A stretch of DNA of 64,000 bases from positions 1 through 64,000 of the forward strand of contig NZ_JH992943.1 in the NCBI RefSeq assembly GCF_000315485.1, written 5' to 3'. The stretch comes from Bacteroides oleiciplenus YIT 12058. GTDB taxonomy: Bacteria; Bacteroidota; Bacteroidia; Bacteroidales; Bacteroidaceae. Under the pieces are notes generated by a model, which did no database searches, was not told where the DNA came from, and was given only the letters and a program-made list of their open reading frames with translations. Within the stretch, counting starts at the first letter, position 1. Each line of letters starts with the position of its first letter. The translations under genes and the position numbers were made by a program. Below are positions 24,406 to 33,815 of this stretch, in pieces.

Positions 24406-26460
24406 TCAGGCGTAACTGTGCATGCCGCCAAGCAGATAATTCACTCCGAAATAAGTCATCAGTACGGTAAGGAAAGCCAGCACCATATAACAATGGAAAA
24501 AACGGGGTTGCCGGAATATAGCCAGAGACTGTCCATGAAATGCGGCACCATAAATCATAAAAGTGATTAAGGCCCAGACTTCTTTCGGGTCCCAGGCCCA
24601 ATAACGCCCCCAGGAAACATTTGCCCAGACGGCACCTATAAAAATACCGGCCCCCAGACAAAAGACTGCTGGATAAAGCATCAGGCGGCTGAGCAGCATT
24701 AATTGTTTCACCCGGATCTTTCGCCCGTCCGGAATCTCGTTGCCTACGTTCTCTTTTCTCCACCCTCCTATACAAAATGCCAATAATCCGTTCAACATCA
24801 TAAATGCAAAGAGGGCATAAGATATCATAATAAGAGAAACATGAATACTTAACCACGGAGACAGTAGAACAGGCATTAGTGGAGTTATCTGAGGATTTTT
24901 CTGCCCAAGATAAGCCACTAATAAAGCGAATCCTGAGAGAAGAAATCCGAAAGGTAATACAAACGAAAAACGGCGCCGGAACAAGCACGTCAGTAAGAGC
25001 GTACATAGCGCCATGAATTGCATCGTTTCATATCCATTGCTCAATGGAACGCGCCCACCAATATACCACCGCAAGCTGTAACTAAAAAGTTGACAGAAGA
25101 GTGACACATAGAGAGCAATAGTAAGAACAGGAATCAACTTGCCAGCCAAAGAACGCATGCTACAATAAAGCACGTAAAAGAATGCCAGCAATCCCACCGC
25201 CAGATTGAACATGAACATCAGTTTACTGAACGGAATACGGTTATACAGCAATTCGGCACACACCTTTGTTTCTGATAAAGGCTTTACACTCCCATCTTCC
25301 GGCAAAGGGCGGATCAGTGTTCCATTTCGAAGCATCAATATCAGACCTACCTTTTCATCTGTTTCCATAATGGCCTTTTCCAGCGAAGTCATTTTTTGAT
25401 GAGGTTTCTGACCGCCTTTCCAAAACTCCTGTAAACGATAGTTTTGTCCGTCAAACAAGTCAGTAAGGCGGGCATAAGGAGACGACAGTTGAAGTAAATG
25501 ACGGAGTTCCGCACTCTTTATATAGATCATCGGCTCATTCTGCCAAACTTCCGGACGCAATAGCCAACCGCCAATCACTTGTTCGGGGGTCATGCCTCCA
25601 TATGAAGAGGTTCCGGTCAGTTTTAAAACAAAGTCATGTGCAAGCGTATTAAAAGGTACCACACGGTCGTGGTAAATCACTTGTTTGGAAGCCAGACTAT
25701 CCGCCTGTTTGCGTGCCAATGCAGGAAGACTTCTGTTTTCAGCCTGTACCGTTCCACCCAGACCAAATATCAGCAATACAAATACGCCTCCCTTTCTGAG
25801 CAACGGATGCCTGAGCAGCCTGCGAAACTCTCCCATACGGCTGGCAAGCATCCATAGCATAGAGATACCCAGCATTATATATCCTGCATAAGTAACCCCT
25901 ATCCCCCACGGATCATAGTTCACAGACAACCAGCTACCTTGTTCATTTTCATCAAAAGAAGACTGATAGAAACGATACCCCTGACGGAAAAGAATACGGT
26001 TCATGGAAATAGGTTCCGCACCATGGATATAACTGATATAATCAGCGGGAGCCTCTGTTCCCGGATAATACTTCACACGGAAACTGTCCAGACACAATGC
26101 GAAAGGCAGTTCTACGACCCGCTTGCTGTCCTGTTCTATGAAACACCCCACCTCAGTGCCTACCGTGAGATGCATATATCCTTTTTTGCTACATAGAAAC
26201 GTAATCATGGCTCCCACCAAGATAACAAGGAAGGAGCCATGCAACAACAATGTCGGGAGACGCCGCCACAATTGCCGCTTGACCAGCGCGGCAATCATCA
26301 AGGCAGCAAGTACTCCCCACAAACAACAAAACCAAATCGTGTGATAAACATACTTTTCTACAAACTCTGTCCCATATGCATGTTCCATAAATGTTGTCGC
26401 AGCAAGCAAAGCTACAAGACAGATATATAAAATGACAAGAGAAGATTTAAAAGGACGCAT
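24406..26460 (-). CDS. Fused ResB-CcsA (CcsBA) cytochrome c assembly protein
   Basis: About 684 residues from ATG 26460 (an in-frame ATG at 26469 is possible). The N-terminal part (to about residue 370) resembles ResB/CcsB with membrane helices around a large periplasmic portion; the C-terminal part has the CcsA haem-handling signature WGRYWAWDPKEVWALITF and conserved histidines in membrane loops. Fused CcsBA exports haem and ligates it to CXXCH cysteines. It is the last gene of a leftward set that includes two c-type cytochromes (27614 and 29628), its probable clients. A second, split set of the same system lies at 43260-45280 with nrfHA. The start overlaps the upstream double-RidA gene by up to about 20 bases. 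Confidence 0.9.
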   Translation of the reverse strand: MRPFKSSLVILYICLVALLAATTFMEHAYGTEFVEKYVYHTIWFCCLWGVLAALMIAALVKRQLWRRLPTLLLHGSFLVILVGAMITFLCSKKGYMHLTVGTEVGCFIEQDSKRVVELPFALCLDSFRVKYYPGTEAPADYISYIHGAEPISMNRILFRQGYRFYQSSFDENEQGSWLSVNYDPWGIGVTYAGYIMLGISMLWMLASRMGEFRRLLRHPLLRKGGVFVLLIFGLGGTVQAENRSLPALARKQADSLASKQVIYHDRVVPFNTLAHDFVLKLTGTSSYGGMTPEQVIGGWLLRPEVWQNEPMIYIKSAELRHLLQLSSPYARLTDLFDGQNYRLQEFWKGGQKPHQKMTSLEKAIMETDEKVGLILMLRNGTLIRPLPEDGSVKPLSETKVCAELLYNRIPFSKLMFMFNLAVGLLAFFYVLYCSMRSLAGKLIPVLTIALYVSLFCQLFSYSLRWYIGGRVPLSNGYETMQFMALCTLLLTCLFRRRFSFVLPFGFLLSGFALLVAYLGQKNPQITPLMPVLLSPWLSIHVSLIMISYALFAFMMLNGLLAFCIGGWRKENVGNEIPDGRKIRVKQLMLLSRLMLYPAVFCLGAGIFIGAVWANVSWGRYWAWDPKEVWALITFMIYGAAFHGQSLAIFRQPRFFHCYMVLAFLTVLMTYFGVNYLLGGMHSYA

Positions 26461-27601
26461 AATCCTCATTCTTCAAAGACTTGACACCCATGCACTCCAT
26501 TTCTATCAGCCACCCCGGACGGCATACGGGTGCATGTACAAAAACTTTAGGGGTATCAGGAAAACGCTTGTCATACATCTTTTTCACAACCGTATAATCT
26601 GCAATGTCACGCAGATAAACAATCATATGCCCCAAATCATCAAACGTGCAGTCTGCTTCTTTCAGCAAAGTTTCCACATTTTCCCACATCCGTTCAGCCT
26701 GCTTGCGGATGTCACCGGGATACACCACCTCACCTTTATTATTGATGCTTGCCGTACCGGAAATAAATACCTGACGGCGGTCACCGTAATCCACATAGGT
26801 GCCGCGTTCAAAGCTGACACCATATTCATAGGTAGGATTCAGATGTGTAGGAGCATAAAGGAAGTGAATTTGTTCCGTTTTCAAACCAGCCACAGCATAA
26901 GTATCCATTTGTACAAACACTTTGGGGTCTGCATGGCGCCCGCCGATACCTGTACTGGAAATGTAATGTGTCTTTTCTGTCAGATTCTGGGTGATAAAGA
27001 CTTCGTTACGTGCCTTTACCACACCGGCATAATTCACATCTACGTTTTGTACGAAGAACCAGGTGCGGATACAGTCGTTTGCCAATGTGCAGCCTTGTTC
27101 CATAAGTTGCATCACGTAATCGTTCAGCAGCAAACGGGTCTGATATTCTGAGCTTGCGGCACGATTGAAAGCACTGCCTCCCCAGAATTGACGGTAAGCT
27201 CCATGCTTCACTTCAAAAAGTCCATTGTGCAATACTCGCGTCTGCACATTGGTCTGCAAATAAACCCACAAAGCTATTTTTGTTCCATCCAAAGGAGGCT
27301 GTTCCACAATGGAAAGGGCACAATCGGAGCTCTCGGTAATAAGAGCCAGCAAAATGTCCGCCTGATTGGCTGCATCACTTAAAAAGCAACGTTTAAATAC
27401 GGCTACAGCACCTTTTAGTTCACCTGCCAGCAAATCGTTGTAGGCATCGGCTACCGCATTCAATTGCTGTTCATAAGTATCTTCCGGCCGGGTGGAGTGA
27501 ATCATCACATGATACTCTGAAACTCCTTGCTCTACTTCATATTTAAAAATCTCGGTCAATGTATTCTCTGATTGGTTAATTCGTTGTTTATTGTTGTTCA
27601 T
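26447..27601 (-). CDS. Double RidA-like (YjgF/L-PSP) protein
   Basis: 384 residues from ATG 27601 (a TTG at 27607 is the alternative). The N-terminal half (about 15-175) is a degenerate RidA-related region with ITESSDCALSIVEQPPLDG; the C-terminal half (about 225-375) is a clear YjgF fold with GTASINNKGEVVYPGDIRKQ and LIEMECMGV. Single RidA proteins hydrolyse reactive enamines or imines; fused forms resemble chorismatase-like proteins, but catalytic identity is unclear. Its place between a mono-haem lipoprotein and a cytochrome c assembly gene is unusual and suggests a role in the haem/iron set, though no mechanism can be proposed from sequence. Confidence 0.75.
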   Translation of the reverse strand: MNNNKQRINQSENTLTEIFKYEVEQGVSEYHVMIHSTRPEDTYEQQLNAVADAYNDLLAGELKGAVAVFKRCFLSDAANQADILLALITESSDCALSIVEQPPLDGTKIALWVYLQTNVQTRVLHNGLFEVKHGAYRQFWGGSAFNRAASSEYQTRLLLNDYVMQLMEQGCTLANDCIRTWFFVQNVDVNYAGVVKARNEVFITQNLTEKTHYISSTGIGGRHADPKVFVQMDTYAVAGLKTEQIHFLYAPTHLNPTYEYGVSFERGTYVDYGDRRQVFISGTASINNKGEVVYPGDIRKQAERMWENVETLLKEADCTFDDLGHMIVYLRDIADYTVVKKMYDKRFPDTPKVFVHAPVCRPGWLIEMECMGVKSLKNEDYASF

Positions 27602-27613
27602 ATCCAATATAAA

Positions 27614-28348
27614 TTACTTGTTGTTCAAAAAAGCACCGTCATTAATCCAGTCATCTATCAGCTTCAAAGATAGCTGCTCTTTTTCAGAAAACAAATCCAA
27701 ATGGTGCATATTCGTATCGCCATCTCTGTTTAAAACCAGATGCAAAAAACTTTCTTCTGCTTTGCCGGGCTTCACCAACAGTATATCACTGTTTTTATGG
27801 GCAGGTTGATTGACCATCGCATCATAACTTTTACCTGCCGTTAAAAATAAGTTACCTGATGCAGAACCAGTCTCACCGTGACACATCGTACATTTCTTAT
27901 CAAACACCTGGGACTGAATAGTGCTGTACATGCCGACATCCAGTGTACCGGCATTTATCATGATGGTATCTGTTACAGCAGCAAGCTCCTCGCTTTCTAT
28001 CGTATGAAAGTCAACGACGCACTCTCTCAGGCGATTGACAACACACAACTTCAAGGCTGTCACCTCATCACCGATGCCGCCGAGTGTCATCACAATCTCA
28101 CTTCCATCGGCCACATTGACGGGCAGTGACTTCGTGATAACTGCATACTCACTCTTATCATTGAAGCCTGCCACAACCACACTGTATCCGTCTGCCCAAT
28201 TGCTGAGTCCACTGAAACGGCCTGTCAACTTCAAGGTGCGTCCTCCGCGTGCTATATCGACCTTCTGTTCATAGATTCTTCCGTCATCACACGAACAAAA
28301 GCAAACCGTCATCCAGATAGCAGCAAAGAATAATATATAGTTTTTCAT
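27614..28348 (-). CDS. Mono-haem c-type cytochrome lipoprotein
   Basis: 244 residues from ATG 28348 (a GTG six bases upstream is possible). A lipoprotein signal peptide ends CFCSC, with lipidation at about Cys 20. A beta-rich N-terminal region precedes one haem-attachment motif, CTMCH (about residues 153-157), and a downstream methionine-containing segment (TNMHHLDLF) that could give the second axial ligand. It is probably anchored on the outer membrane or periplasmic face. It follows a porin gene and precedes the RidA and CcsBA genes, in an operon with a di-haem oxidoreductase and imelysin. Confidence 0.8.
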   Translation of the reverse strand: MKNYILFFAAIWMTVCFCSCDDGRIYEQKVDIARGGRTLKLTGRFSGLSNWADGYSVVVAGFNDKSEYAVITKSLPVNVADGSEIVMTLGGIGDEVTALKLCVVNRLRECVVDFHTIESEELAAVTDTIMINAGTLDVGMYSTIQSQVFDKKCTMCHGETGSASGNLFLTAGKSYDAMVNQPAHKNSDILLVKPGKAEESFLHLVLNRDGDTNMHHLDLFSEKEQLSLKLIDDWINDGAFLNNK

Positions 28349-28368
28349 AACCACTCTCTTCGTTTTTT

Positions 28369-29580
28369 TTAGAAAGTATATTGCAACATTACTGTTGCAG
28401 AATGAGTTGCCAAACCTAAATTATCGTTATCACGGTCGAGCTGCGTTTCATGACCTGTACGGGCGATGTACTGGTACATAGCCTGCAATTTCAGATTACA
28501 ACCCTTAAAGAAATAATTCATACCTACTGCCGGCATGTTCAGGAATCCGTCATCACTTGTACCGTTACGGTTAAAGAAGTCGTAACGCAAGGCAGCCTGC
28601 AAGCGGGGGGCAACAAAGTAACCACCTTGTACATAACCACCAAGGTAGTTGTAAGATTCATTAATCTTCTGGCGGTCAGTGAAGCCTACATTCATATAGT
28701 ATGCTTCGGCAGCCAGATAGAGCTTATTCTTCAACATGGCAAATTCCAATCCTACACGGCTATCGTTGGTACTTTCATTCTCACTTTCCACATTAATGGA
28801 AGCTGACACACCGAACATGATTTTATCTTCACTCAAACGGTTGGGGTTACCCTGAGTAGATGGCATCACACCTTTAGGCATGTAAGTGAAACGTCCTGCA
28901 TACAGCAAAGAAGGGATGTGCCAATCGTCACTCATCGTTTTTGTAGCCGTATTCACAGCAGCACCGGTACCATTGAACAGGCCCACTTCATAACCAAACT
29001 TGTCAGCCAGCAATCCGTGAATTTCGACCCCCAAATCAAAGCCTGTACCGATATTGGGAGTTACTGCATTCAGGGAGTAAGGCAGAATGACGGAAGAAGT
29101 CAACGAAACGGGCAACTGCGGCAATAATGTTTCGCCCAACGTTGTCAGATAAGCATGCGCAAAGGGAGTCTTGAACTTACCGACACGCACTGCAAATTGT
29201 TTTTTGAATTGCACATCGAACCATGCTTGCTGAAGCAATGCACCACCACTGGCAGCCGCATTGATAGAAAGGTTGAAAGCTACTTTGCCAAATGCCTTAC
29301 CAGTGAAACCCAGCACGGCATAAGGGATAGAAAAGCCGGAGTTGGCTATATTGTCCTGGTTGTATGCCTTATCCAGACCTTCATCGTCGTACCAATTGAA
29401 ATTAGCACAGGTCTGTACCAGCAGATAGGGTTTGAATACAAAGTCACCCTTCTTTGTCTCGATAGTGAATCCCTCTCTTCCGGCAAGTGAAACCACACCG
29501 TTTTCAGTATCTTCTTCATGCTGTGCCCTAGCAGCCAACGAAAGGGAGGCCATTACAACCATTAAAATTAATTTCTTCAT
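28369..29580 (-). CDS. Outer-membrane porin, phosphate-selective OprO/P-like
   Basis: 403 residues with a signal peptide (SLAARAQ cleavage region) and a C-terminal beta-strand ending VMLQYTF, the aromatic ending usual for outer-membrane barrels. The internal pattern, with FKPYLLVQTCANF and FAVRVGKFKTPFAHAY, resembles OprO/OprP-type porins common in Bacteroides. The cargo is probably set by the neighbours (imelysin, di-haem oxidoreductase, cytochrome lipoprotein) rather than phosphate. Confidence 0.8.
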   Translation of the reverse strand: MKKLILMVVMASLSLAARAQHEEDTENGVVSLAGREGFTIETKKGDFVFKPYLLVQTCANFNWYDDEGLDKAYNQDNIANSGFSIPYAVLGFTGKAFGKVAFNLSINAAASGGALLQQAWFDVQFKKQFAVRVGKFKTPFAHAYLTTLGETLLPQLPVSLTSSVILPYSLNAVTPNIGTGFDLGVEIHGLLADKFGYEVGLFNGTGAAVNTATKTMSDDWHIPSLLYAGRFTYMPKGVMPSTQGNPNRLSEDKIMFGVSASINVESENESTNDSRVGLEFAMLKNKLYLAAEAYYMNVGFTDRQKINESYNYLGGYVQGGYFVAPRLQAALRYDFFNRNGTSDDGFLNMPAVGMNYFFKGCNLKLQAMYQYIARTGHETQLDRDNDNLGLATHSATVMLQYTF

Positions 29581-29627
29581 AATTGCTTATTATAATACTT
29601 ATTGGTTTTATTGTTCGTTATTCGCTT

Positions 29628-31061
29628 TTACAGTGATTTTAAAAATGCGACCATAGCATCACGGTCTTCTTTGCTCATCTTCTTGAAAAGATTCTTAGAT
29701 GCTTCACCTTCACCACCATGCCACATGATAGCTTCCACAAAGTTGCGGGCACGTCCGTCGTGCAGAAAGTAAGTATGACCGTTTACGGTTTCCTGTAGTC
29801 CGACGCCCCAAAGCGGAGTAGTGCGCCATTCGTTACCACGGGCCAGACCGCTTACGTAGTTATCATTCAACCCTACGCCCATGATTTCAGAACCCATGTC
29901 ATGAAGCAAAAAGTCGGAATAAGGATGAATAGTCTGGCTGCCCAACCACGGAAGACGAGTTCCATTCAACAGGACAGAACCGCGTGGTTTGGTATGAAGA
30001 GTGGTGACATGACAAAGATGGCATTTTGCTTTATAGAAGTTCTGTTCTCCTCGCTTCACCTGTTCATCATTTATATTGCGACGTGCCGGCACACTGAGGC
30101 TCTGCATGTAGAGATCCACATTTTCCATTTCCTCTGTCGAAACTTCAAGCTGGGCATAAGAAAGTCCCATCATACTGCCTTGATTCACTTGTGCCTGTCC
30201 TTCACAGATTTCTTCGGGATAACGGCTATTGGTGACACCCATATCACTGGAGAAACCAAGCTCTACCGTCAGGTCGGCATGCTGCGCCTTGTTACCGGAC
30301 AAGCCTAAACTTCTCACACCTCTCTCGGTGATATAATTACAACGACCGCTGATACCATACTCCGGATAATTACTCTTTGCGGCAAGAGCTTCTATTTCAA
30401 CAGGGTCGAGGGCCATCATCTGTCCCATACCTACGTGACGCAAAGGAATGCGCACCGTACAAAACAAATCTTCCGGTTTGATGCTGTCTGCATACCATTC
30501 ATAAATGGAATAATTAGGCTTGCAGAGTTCATACTTCTCCCCATCAGGGAACTGGAAAGTTTCATAAGTATATTCTACTTTCAGCTTTCCCTCCGGCTTC
30601 ACACCATAAATTGCCTGATCGTGAAGCACACGCCCATAGTCCTGGAAGAAAGCTCCGTTCTTACGGCTAATATAAACCAACATAGACGAAAAACCGGAAC
30701 TTCCGGAACCACCTTCACTCCATAAGGTAGGTTGCGTGCGTCCTGCATTGCGGTGACAGCTACCACAAGAATAACCGGCATAGACCGGTCCCAATCCACC
30801 ACCTATTCCGCTGCTACTGGTACGATTGTCATCATACAATTTATCGCCACGGGTAAAACGCTTGTCGTATTCTCCCGTTATCCAGTCGGCAGACCTGTCA
30901 TAAGCGAAAGAGGAGGTCAGGAAGTTGGTAGCAGTACCGGCAGAAAGGGCAAACCCGGAAGGTACTTCTATATCATCCACATCAATTCCATCGTTTTCGC
31001 AGGCGCACAGAACCAGAAGCGAGTAACATATTGAAAATAAATATTTTAATAAACCATTCAT
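29628..31061 (-). CDS. Di-haem oxidoreductase lipoprotein (thiol oxidoreductase-like)
   Basis: 477 residues from ATG 31061, giving a lipoprotein signal MNGLLKYLF...LVLCACEND; the longer frame to 31100 adds unlikely residues. Two CXXCH motifs are visible, CGSCH (about 99-103) and CHLCH (about 347-351), with a conserved GGGLGP and RTTPLWGVG as in the di-haem oxidoreductase family related to MauG/CCP-type enzymes. In iron-uptake loci such proteins stand beside imelysin, as here, and may oxidise ferrous iron or peroxide at the periplasmic/outer face. Membership of the family is secure; substrate is not. Confidence 0.85.
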   Translation of the reverse strand: MNGLLKYLFSICYSLLVLCACENDGIDVDDIEVPSGFALSAGTATNFLTSSFAYDRSADWITGEYDKRFTRGDKLYDDNRTSSSGIGGGLGPVYAGYSCGSCHRNAGRTQPTLWSEGGSGSSGFSSMLVYISRKNGAFFQDYGRVLHDQAIYGVKPEGKLKVEYTYETFQFPDGEKYELCKPNYSIYEWYADSIKPEDLFCTVRIPLRHVGMGQMMALDPVEIEALAAKSNYPEYGISGRCNYITERGVRSLGLSGNKAQHADLTVELGFSSDMGVTNSRYPEEICEGQAQVNQGSMMGLSYAQLEVSTEEMENVDLYMQSLSVPARRNINDEQVKRGEQNFYKAKCHLCHVTTLHTKPRGSVLLNGTRLPWLGSQTIHPYSDFLLHDMGSEIMGVGLNDNYVSGLARGNEWRTTPLWGVGLQETVNGHTYFLHDGRARNFVEAIMWHGGEGEASKNLFKKMSKEDRDAMVAFLKSL

Positions 31062-31192
31062 GCGTTCTTGAATTATTATTGCAAAATACGTAACTAACAT
31101 TTATCTTTTTAACGCAGATGTTGCGGAAGCAGCAGAATATTCATTTTATCCTGCCGTTTCCGCAAAATCTCATTTCCTGCAAAACAGGAGTT

Positions 31193-32311
31193 TTACTGAA
31201 CGGTACGAGCTTCACCGTCTTTGAAGATCAGATACTCCAAAGTGTGGTAACCACGCAATGCCTGCGCACCGGCAATTTTATCATCTTCTTCATCATAGTC
31301 ACCATCCCAATTCAAATCAGAATAGTTACCGGAAGTCAAAATCTGTACGATACCATCCTGGTCGAGCGGCCAGCTATCCATATTGGGGTCAAGACCTTTG
31401 TCTGCAACAGGACCGAAAAGGAACGCTTCACTGGTTTCCCATGGTTCGCGGGCAGTGAGCCATGCTGTGGCACAAGCCTTAAAGTTAGCATTACTGGGAG
31501 AAGTACGGAAAGTTTCAACAGCATTGAAGAGAGCCTGATTTCCTGCTTTCAAGTCAGCATAGGTAGGCAATACAACCACATCCACATAATTCGCTACAAC
31601 TTTTGACAATACGGTTTTATCAATACTTTCAATGCAACTCTTCAGACTTCCCTTGAGCACTTCCTCTAAAGTTGCACAAGCTTCCATAGCACTTACAGCT
31701 TCTTCGCTATTAATATTGTTACGGAAAGGACTCGGGATAGCCCAGATAGCTGCTGCTGCATCATCAATAGCTTTTTTCACTTCTGTATCGAGAGAGGCAT
31801 TTACTGCCGCTACCGCTTTTGAAAGAGATGACTCGCTAATAGCACCTGTACGTGTTCCATAATAGGCATTACGAATAGAATAGATATTGTTACGATAGTC
31901 TTCACGAGAATGCCAGCTATACCATGATTCCACAGCATACAAAGCCTTTTCTTCATTATTATGTATGAAAAGATCATAAGGGTCACCAATCTTGGCAGTA
32001 CCTACTTCATTGGCAATATCAACACAACCGTCAATCAGTTGCTCAACACTCGTTAAAGCATCCTGATTCTTAAAGAAATTAGCATAACTGTCACCTTCGT
32101 TGTATTTAACTGCCCAGTCATCATAAAGAGCCGTGGCATCATTTACCAACAATTGCGCAACTACACGCATGTAATTTCCCCAACTACTTGCATTCTCAGG
32201 CGTGTAGTCCAGATTTTTAGCATCTACATCTGTGGTATCATCATCACTGCAAGCAGTAGCAGTGAACATCAAGCCCAAAGCCAGGGCCGACAAATAAAAA
32301 AACTTCTTCAT
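31193..32311 (-). CDS. Imelysin (peptidase M75 family) lipoprotein
   Basis: 372 residues. The lipoprotein signal ends TATACSDDD. The C-terminus holds the imelysin hallmark GXHXXE as GYHTLEYLIF (His about 356, Glu about 359). Imelysin-like proteins (IrpA, EfeO/ICMP relatives) are associated with iron uptake and do not look like active proteases. Neighbouring di-haem oxidoreductase and porins match that context. It follows the upstream porin gene by 37 bases and is likely cotranscribed from the promoter at 33735-33770. Confidence 0.9.
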   Translation of the reverse strand: MKKFFYLSALALGLMFTATACSDDDTTDVDAKNLDYTPENASSWGNYMRVVAQLLVNDATALYDDWAVKYNEGDSYANFFKNQDALTSVEQLIDGCVDIANEVGTAKIGDPYDLFIHNNEEKALYAVESWYSWHSREDYRNNIYSIRNAYYGTRTGAISESSLSKAVAAVNASLDTEVKKAIDDAAAAIWAIPSPFRNNINSEEAVSAMEACATLEEVLKGSLKSCIESIDKTVLSKVVANYVDVVVLPTYADLKAGNQALFNAVETFRTSPSNANFKACATAWLTAREPWETSEAFLFGPVADKGLDPNMDSWPLDQDGIVQILTSGNYSDLNWDGDYDEEDDKIAGAQALRGYHTLEYLIFKDGEARTVQ

Positions 32312-32348
32312 ATTACTTAAACATTAAATTATAAAAACCTATCTAAAA

Positions 32349-33710
32349 CTATTTTTTCACAAACCAACCGACATAAGCTATGCCGATGGCAAACTCATTC
32401 TCATTGTTATATTTGGTAGATCCAAATACTTTGTTCGTACCAATCTTGCGTGTAGTGTAATCGGCTTTCACAACCAGATTAGGCAAAGCGAACCAGTTAA
32501 GTCCTGCCGTCCATTTGCTCACCTGGCAACGTTTCTCAATCATGGCAGTTCCCTCAGCCTCTTCCTGCGGATTATAGTACTCATAGCGAACATAAGGATA
32601 GATGACCGGACACTTTTTCCGCTGGAAGAAAGCACTCAAATTGACCCCAGCTTCGAGACCATAGCACATCGCATTTTTAGCAACATTACGCATGGCACCA
32701 TGATAGTAATTGGAATTATTGGAAAGAGTAACTTTACTTATCTTTGAAGAGTTATCCAAATCTCCATAAATGATATTACCACGGGCAGTGACATACTTAT
32801 TCTTAAATTGCGCATCAGCAGAATATATTGTCACTGACGAACGGCCTACGCTGCTATACTTATAGTTCTTATCAGCATTGGCTGTAACATCCCTACAATA
32901 GTAGAATGAAGCGCCTACCCGCAATCCCGGCACACCTTTATAGTCCAGACGAGCCACATAAGCCGGTGAAGTGAAATTATCCGCTTCAAAGAGTCCTTGT
33001 TTGCCGCCCGCTACCCAATTATCACGACCGAAACCGTCCGCATTCAAACCTGCAACAATCAGCGCCTGATAATCGAAGCGTGCATATCTCTTACCAAAAG
33101 AACCGAAGAATTCCAAACCTGTTTCATGCCAGGTAGAAGGAATAATCATTGTCTCACCCTCAGGACGGGAAGTTCCGAAGAAGTTGATAGGCTCGTGATG
33201 AGCGTTAGTCAAACCGATAGGTACAATCAGGTGACCTGCACGAACATTGAAAGCCGAATGTATCAGACGGGTAATATGGAACTGTTCGAGAGCCACTTCT
33301 CCACCCTTTTCCATTTCTGTTTCATACTCACCGTTTTCTGAATTCTCAAGTTCAGTTTCGATACCTACACCTCCTGCTTCAAATTCAATTTCAGCACCCA
33401 GTATCCATTTAGAACTGAACTTGTAGTCAAAAGCCAACACAAAACGGGGAATAGCAATAGTGTTGCGATGATCGCTATTATCGACGCCGCCATAGAAACG
33501 GTTTGTTCCGTAGTTCATGAATTTCGCCACCATCTCTCCGTATCCACCAAAGCGGAACTTTTTGTAGTCATCGTCATTTGCTACCTGCTCTTTTTTCACC
33601 GTAGTTTCCGTTTGTTCTTCCACTGAGATAACTTTTTCGGGCTCAACAGCCTGTAAAGTATTGGTAAAGAACAAGAAACATAGGGCACACAATCTTGTTA
33701 ATTTTTCCAT
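32349..33710 (-). CDS. Outer-membrane porin-like protein
   Basis: 453 residues. A signal peptide (LFFTNTLQAVEP) is followed by a short charged segment (EEQTETTVKKEQVANDDD) and a beta-rich sequence starting RFGGYGEMVAKF, with many alternating aromatic/polar strands. It resembles porins of the OprO/P-like group in Bacteroides, although it ends GWFVKK rather than with a terminal Phe. It is the first gene of the leftward imelysin/cytochrome set, so its promoter probably drives several genes. Confidence 0.75.
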   Translation of the reverse strand: MEKLTRLCALCFLFFTNTLQAVEPEKVISVEEQTETTVKKEQVANDDDYKKFRFGGYGEMVAKFMNYGTNRFYGGVDNSDHRNTIAIPRFVLAFDYKFSSKWILGAEIEFEAGGVGIETELENSENGEYETEMEKGGEVALEQFHITRLIHSAFNVRAGHLIVPIGLTNAHHEPINFFGTSRPEGETMIIPSTWHETGLEFFGSFGKRYARFDYQALIVAGLNADGFGRDNWVAGGKQGLFEADNFTSPAYVARLDYKGVPGLRVGASFYYCRDVTANADKNYKYSSVGRSSVTIYSADAQFKNKYVTARGNIIYGDLDNSSKISKVTLSNNSNYYHGAMRNVAKNAMCYGLEAGVNLSAFFQRKKCPVIYPYVRYEYYNPQEEAEGTAMIEKRCQVSKWTAGLNWFALPNLVVKADYTTRKIGTNKVFGSTKYNNENEFAIGIAYVGWFVKK

Positions 33711-33734
33711 CTTTTATCTTAAATTTTGTTGGCG

Positions 33735-33770
33735 CAAAGGTAGAGGGAGTTTAAAAGGCGAACAATACCC
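33735..33770 (-). promoter_or_regulatory. Promoter of the imelysin/cytochrome set with shared GGGTATT element
   Basis: On the minus strand GGGTATT (33770-33764) is followed after exactly 25 bases by TTTG of TACCTTTG (33742-33735), a full match to TAnnTTTG. It has the same spacing as the fldA, TetR and small-membrane-protein promoters. Confidence 0.65.
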
Positions 33771-33815
33771 AAATATGAGTATAATATCATTAAAAATAAT
33801 AACATGTAGGTACTT

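Noticed and set aside
26432..27151. A 239-residue plus-strand frame opposite the double-RidA gene
   Set aside because: It is antisense to a gene with clear family motifs, has no promoter box or family signature, and a composition of shadow frames.
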